In this document: piece after piece, positions 60,538-64,000 of the stretch
Numbering within the stretch: position 1 is the first letter of the stretch
Layout: every line of letters begins with the position of its first letter
NCBI RefSeq assembly: GCF_000367925.1
Contig: NZ_KB849176.1
Span: 734,191-798,190 of the forward strand
Reading direction: 5' to 3'
Source of the DNA: Acinetobacter bohemicus ANC 3994
Lineage (GTDB): Bacteria > Pseudomonadota > Gammaproteobacteria > Pseudomonadales > Moraxellaceae
DNA: 64,000 nucleotides
Translations under genes and position numbers: made by a program
Notes under the pieces: model-generated
Told to the model about the DNA's origin: nothing
The model's database searches: none
Seen by the model: only the letters and a program-made list of their open reading frames with translations

Positions 60538-60765
60538 CTATTGGAGTGGTAGATGCTGTAGTTCATTTAACTCTTTACGGCTATAACCTCGCGAAGCTAA
60601 AACCTTTTTAATTCCAATGATGACTTCTTCATCTGTCGCTTTTGCTAAAGCTTGAATCAGTTGTTCATTGGATTTACAAGAGCAATCATTTTCGACACAA
60701 GAAATTTGATTTTTCTGTTCGTTTTGCTGTTGATTAGCAGAAAACAGCTTTTGCCAAAAACTCAT
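60538..60765 (-). CDS. Small hypothetical protein
   Basis: 75 residues from ATG 60765 (MSFWQKLFSANQQQNEQKNQ), with AAGG upstream; an in-frame extension to 60780 is less likely. A Cys cluster ISCVENDCSCKSNEQ lies in the first half, followed by an amphipathic helical C-terminus (EVIIGIKKVLASRGYSRKEL). It has its own terminator, which supports a real gene. No family recognised. Confidence 0.65.
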   Translation of the reverse strand: MSFWQKLFSANQQQNEQKNQISCVENDCSCKSNEQLIQALAKATDEEVIIGIKKVLASRGYSRKELNELQHLPLQ

Positions 60766-60954
60766 AGAGCCTTCATACACGACTTAATATAGTTCGAAAT
60801 ATAGCCAATCTGGTAAATAAAACAAGTCTACTCAAGCGATAAAAGCAGCAATCGAACAGTAAATTTTCCGATAGTAGCAGAGAAGTTTAACGGTATTATG
60901 ACATTGACTATTTGAAAATATTTATAAGTTACTGATTTTTATTTTAATAAAAAA

Positions 60955-60976
60955 ATGAAGCTCAATTGAGCTTCAT
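60955..60976 (-). terminator. Terminator of trmA
   Basis: Perfect palindrome ATGAAGCTCAA-TTGAGCTTCAT; on the minus strand it is followed by TTTTTTTATT. It lies 42 bases past the trmA stop. Confidence 0.85.
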
Positions 60977-61018
60977 CAGAATATAAAAAATAAGCTTTCT
61001 TACAGCGAAATAAATTGT

Positions 61019-62104
61019 TTAAATTTTTTCGAGCAGTACGCCTGATTCTACATGATGGGTGTATGGGAATTGGTCAAACATCGCAAACTTGGTGATTTTG
61101 TGCGTTTGGGATAAAGTTTTTAAATTGTCTTGTAATGTATCAGGGTTACAAGAGATATAAATGATGCGTTCAAAGCGTTGAATCAACTTTAAGGTTTCAT
61201 CATCAATACCTGCACGTGGCGGATCAACAAAAACAGTGTCGAAATCATAGCTTGAGATGTCGATATTGGCTTCTTGTAAGCGACGGAACTCACGTTCACC
61301 ATTATAGGCTTGAGTGAAATCTTCCGCTGATAGACGTGCAACTTGAATATTGTCAATTTGGTTTTGTTCAATATTCCACTGTGCAGCATAAACCGATGAT
61401 TTAGCCAGTTCTGTCGCCAGTACACGCTTGAACTTGGTTGAAAGCGGTAGGGTAAAATTACCATTACCACAGTACAGCTCAAGTAAGTCTTTATCTGACT
61501 GTTCAGCAGCATTACATGCCCATTCCAGCATCTTTTGGCACACTTGCGCATTCGGCTGTGTGAAGCTACTTTCGATTTGTTTGTATTTATAAGTACGGTC
61601 AAAAACTTGGAGTTCTTCAACCACATACTCATCAGACAAGACGAATTTTACACCGCGACTACGACCAATCAACTTAATGTTAAGTTGTTCGGCTAAAGCT
61701 TTGGCAGCAACTTCCCACTCTTGTTCAAGTTTACGGTGGTAGATGAGTGAAACCAGCACTTCACCGCTTAACGTTGCCAGAAAATGTGCTTCAAATAAAC
61801 GCGCTTCCAAAATAGGATTTGCTTTTAAAGCTGCCAATAGTTTTGGCATTAAATCGTTAATGCTTTGATCTGCAATCGGGAATTCATCTATACGAACAAC
61901 GGTTTTTTGTTTGTCGTCTTCATTGCGTTCAAACATGGCATAGAACATATCATCTTCAGTATGCCAAATACGAAATTCTGCACGCATACGGAAGTTTTGT
62001 TCAGGCGACTGAAACACTTCTAAAGAAGGGGGATTAAATTCGGCAAATTGAGCAGAAATACGTGCAATCTTGGCATCAAGTTGTAACTGATAAGCTGAAG
62101 TCAT
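61019..62104 (-). CDS. trmA: tRNA (uracil-54-C5)-methyltransferase
   Basis: Makes ribothymidine at position 54 of tRNA. 361 residues (366 in E. coli). SAM-binding LELYCGNGNFTLPL, the motif VFVDPPRAGID, and the catalytic Cys in IYISCNPDTLQDNL are present, as is the N-terminal FRMRAEFRIWH. Appears monocistronic. Confidence 0.96.
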   Translation of the reverse strand: MTSAYQLQLDAKIARISAQFAEFNPPSLEVFQSPEQNFRMRAEFRIWHTEDDMFYAMFERNEDDKQKTVVRIDEFPIADQSINDLMPKLLAALKANPILEARLFEAHFLATLSGEVLVSLIYHRKLEQEWEVAAKALAEQLNIKLIGRSRGVKFVLSDEYVVEELQVFDRTYKYKQIESSFTQPNAQVCQKMLEWACNAAEQSDKDLLELYCGNGNFTLPLSTKFKRVLATELAKSSVYAAQWNIEQNQIDNIQVARLSAEDFTQAYNGEREFRRLQEANIDISSYDFDTVFVDPPRAGIDDETLKLIQRFERIIYISCNPDTLQDNLKTLSQTHKITKFAMFDQFPYTHHVESGVLLEKI

Positions 62105-62317
62105 ATGCAGTAAAAATCACAAACACATTGAAAACAGGGATGGTAACAAAGTTTGCATAAGATGACTAAACTTATTCCCAATTAAGCAGTAGAAATATCG
62201 TGTGAACAGGTGTTTTGCTTGAATCTTTAGTTGATCTTATTTATGAGCGTTAAAAGTACTTTTGCAACAGGCGGATCAAAACCAGCTTAATGCAGGTTGA
62301 TCCATTTATAAAAAAAT

Positions 62318-62355
62318 AGCCAAGTCAACGAGATTAGGGAGTAGTCGACTTGGCT
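62318..62355 (-). terminator. Terminator of putA
   Basis: Stem AGCCAAGTC/GACTTGGCT with a 20-base loop; on the minus strand it is followed by ATTTTTTT. It lies 44 bases past the putA stop. A second weaker hairpin (GGATCAA 62273 / TTGATCC 62297) lies beyond. Confidence 0.7.
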
Positions 62356-62398
62356 GAAAAGGAAAAGACATTTAGTTATAGGGGCTAAATGTTAATTT

Positions 62399-64000
62399 TT
62401 AGCTTTGCGTGAGTGTCATTAGGCTGGCATTTCCTCCCGCCGCTGCGGTATTAATACTGATCGCCCGTTCAATGACAAAGCGTTCTAAAGGAATGTCATG
62501 ACTAAGTGGTTCTAAGTGCGTGACGCCAATAATCGCACCTTTACGGGCAGCAATTTTGCTTTGCAGCTTTTGTAGTTCCACTTTGGTTCCATGATGTAAC
62601 ACTGCATCAAATTGATCCGTTTCAATATTTTGGATGATAGAGAAATTGCTCGCGATTTCTTTTGGCATTTTTTGCAAATATTTCAGCACGAAAGTATTTT
62701 CTGCAAGCACCGTCGGTTGACTGCCTACCGCAAAAATTGCACACAATTGCTGGATCTGATCCTGCTCTTGATCGGCTAAAGAGAGGACACGTTTTCTCGG
62801 CAACACCACATATTGATTACTCTCTCCTGTAGGGCCTTGTAATTCATAATGATGACCAGAACAGAACGCAGGGGATGGATTCAGTTTATATTGAGGGAAA
62901 TTCTTTTCTGCCCACGTGTAAAAGATCTCATATAAAGGTTGATGTGCTGGCTGGGTTTTGGTGGCTTGAGTGGCAAAAGGGATGGCCAGTTTTTTTGCTG
63001 AACAGCTTTGCATTAAGCGGTAAAGATAAATTGGTCCACCGGCTTTAGGGCCTGTACCTGATAGACCTTCACCACCAAAAGGCTGAACTCCGACCACAGC
63101 ACCGACAATATTACGATTAATATATAAGTTGCCGACTTCTGCATGCGCAATCACGGTTTGAATCGTTTCATCAATACGGGTATGTAAGCCCATGGTTAAG
63201 CCATAACCTTTGGCATTAATGTGCTGAAGTAACTGTTCTAATTGGCCATATTTGTAACGGATGACATGCAAGACTGGACCAAAAACTTCGCGTTGCAAAT
63301 CATTTAAATTCGGTAGCTCAATCAAAGTCGGTGGAATAAATGTACCTTCGGCTAAGCTTGAATCGTGTTCAGGATTGAACATGAATTGATGCACTGGATG
63401 ACCTTTGGCACGCATTTGATCAATATGTTTTTGAATATTGTTTTGCGCCTCTAAATCAATGACTGGACCAATATCTGTTTTTAATAAGAATGGATTGCCA
63501 ACCCGTAGTTGTCGCATGGCACCTTTTAGCATGGTGATGACGCTATCGGCATTATCTTCTTGCACACATAAAACACGCAGCGCTGAACAGCGTTGACCAG
63601 CACTGTCATAAGCCGAGCTGACCACATCTAAAACCACTTGTTCAGTTAATGCCGAGGAGTCAACAATCATCGCATTTTGACCACCGGTTTCCGCAATTAA
63701 GGGAACAGATTGACCTGAGCTGCTTAGGCGCTGTGCAAGTGTTTTTTGTAAAATTTTGGCAACTTCAGTTGAGCCAGTAAACATGATGCCTTGAATACGA
63801 GCATCGCTACTTAATTGAGCGCCAACGGTTTCGCCTTGTCCTGGTAAAAGTTGTACGACATCGTTTGGAATGCCTGCTTGCCAGAGTATTTTGATTGCTT
63901 CTGCGGCAATGAGTGGGGTTTGTTCAGCAGGTTTTGCAATCACGGTATTACCTGCAACCAATGCAGCAGAAATTTGACCGGCAAAAATGGCTAAGGGGAA
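62399..64000 (-). CDS. putA: Proline dehydrogenase / delta-1-pyrroline-5-carboxylate dehydrogenase PutA, C-terminal part (5' end outside window)
   Basis: Oxidises proline to glutamate in two steps. Only the aldehyde-dehydrogenase half and tail are in the window; the frame is open to base 64000 with the upstream codons reading FPLAIFAGQISAALVAGNTV, which matches PutA just before AKPAEQTPLIAAEA. The catalytic Glu is in IAETGGQNAM and the catalytic Cys in SAGQRCSALRVL. GPVLHVIRYK and QPFGGEGLSGTGPKAGGP are also typical. The C-terminal extension of about 200 residues is that of long PutA proteins. The N-terminal PRODH and any DNA-binding domain lie beyond the edge. Confidence 0.94.
   Translation of the reverse strand, partial: FPLAIFAGQISAALVAGNTVIAKPAEQTPLIAAEAIKILWQAGIPNDVVQLLPGQGETVGAQLSSDARIQGIMFTGSTEVAKILQKTLAQRLSSSGQSVPLIAETGGQNAMIVDSSALTEQVVLDVVSSAYDSAGQRCSALRVLCVQEDNADSVITMLKGAMRQLRVGNPFLLKTDIGPVIDLEAQNNIQKHIDQMRAKGHPVHQFMFNPEHDSSLAEGTFIPPTLIELPNLNDLQREVFGPVLHVIRYKYGQLEQLLQHINAKGYGLTMGLHTRIDETIQTVIAHAEVGNLYINRNIVGAVVGVQPFGGEGLSGTGPKAGGPIYLYRLMQSCSAKKLAIPFATQATKTQPAHQPLYEIFYTWAEKNFPQYKLNPSPAFCSGHHYELQGPTGESNQYVVLPRKRVLSLADQEQDQIQQLCAIFAVGSQPTVLAENTFVLKYLQKMPKEIASNFSIIQNIETDQFDAVLHHGTKVELQKLQSKIAARKGAIIGVTHLEPLSHDIPLERFVIERAISINTAAAGGNASLMTLTQS

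Overview
The window is chromosomal DNA of a gammaproteobacterium and most likely an Acinetobacter species. Evidence for this is the AT-rich base composition, the gene content and order (purD-purH-fis, rimO, then pyrH-frr-uppS-cdsA-dxr-rseP-bamA-skp-lpxD-fabZ-lpxA), an Acinetobacter-style UppS and RecA, and many small proteins of a type I associate with that genus. RecA differs from the A. baumannii sequence as I remember it, so a non-baumannii species is likely. I see no rRNA, tRNA, CRISPR array, prophage or insertion sequence. Almost everything is core genome.

Layout. 1-3005: end of a membrane protein, then a methionine ABC uptake operon (metQ, metN, metI) on the minus strand with a terminator inside it. 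3006-7046: a 620-base AT-rich gap, then purD, a palindromic repeat, purH and fis, all minus; fis has a striking A-tract promoter. 7435-11886: a zinc-finger DUF3426 protein, prmA, two tandem BASS-family transporters and a secreted small protein, all minus. 12137-17839: mnmG, a Sel1-repeat protein, an aromatic-acid-type MFS transporter and a small hypothetical, all plus. 17906-20495: the nitrogen two-component pair ntrB-ntrC, minus. 20844-33241: rimO, then a long plus-strand run that links translation (pyrH, frr), undecaprenyl phosphate, CDP-diacylglycerol and isoprenoid synthesis (uppS, cdsA, dxr), envelope proteolysis (rseP), outer-membrane protein assembly (bamA, skp) and lipid A synthesis (lpxD, fabZ, lpxA). 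lpxH lies separately at 55.3 kb and lpxB is absent.

33297-38422: cpoB (minus), the 4.5S SRP RNA gene (plus), recX-recA, hslR-yrfG (minus) and cysQ (plus). 38477-42410: a histidine-phosphatase-like protein and an M66 (StcE-type) zinc metalloprotease lipoprotein whose C-terminal ricin-type lectin domain is split off by a frameshift. 42527-47804: rpsT (minus, GTG start), a Rossmann oxidoreductase, rraA, a protein with two GST-N domains, and a NarL-type regulator with a 7TM sensor kinase that carries a jelly-roll-like sensing domain. 47925-53954: roxA, a Maf/YceF pyrophosphatase and a DUF2237 gene (minus), then the glycolytic pair pgk and fba with a small lipoprotein between them, and an EamA transporter (plus). 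53923-64000: a zinc-ribbon ORF, an nfsB nitroreductase, a small gene broken by one in-frame TGA, lpxH, a second palindromic repeat, ppiB, glnS, a bestrophin-like channel, an LRAT-domain protein, trmA, and the 3' part of putA, which runs off the right edge.

The most interesting signals are the phased A-tract/GC-discriminator promoter of fis, the single-base frameshift in the M66-lectin gene, the single-stop ORF at 54999-55292, two related palindromic repeat elements, altered catalytic motifs in UppS, and the sensor kinase with a carbohydrate-binding-like input domain. I did not find a clearly new multi-gene system.
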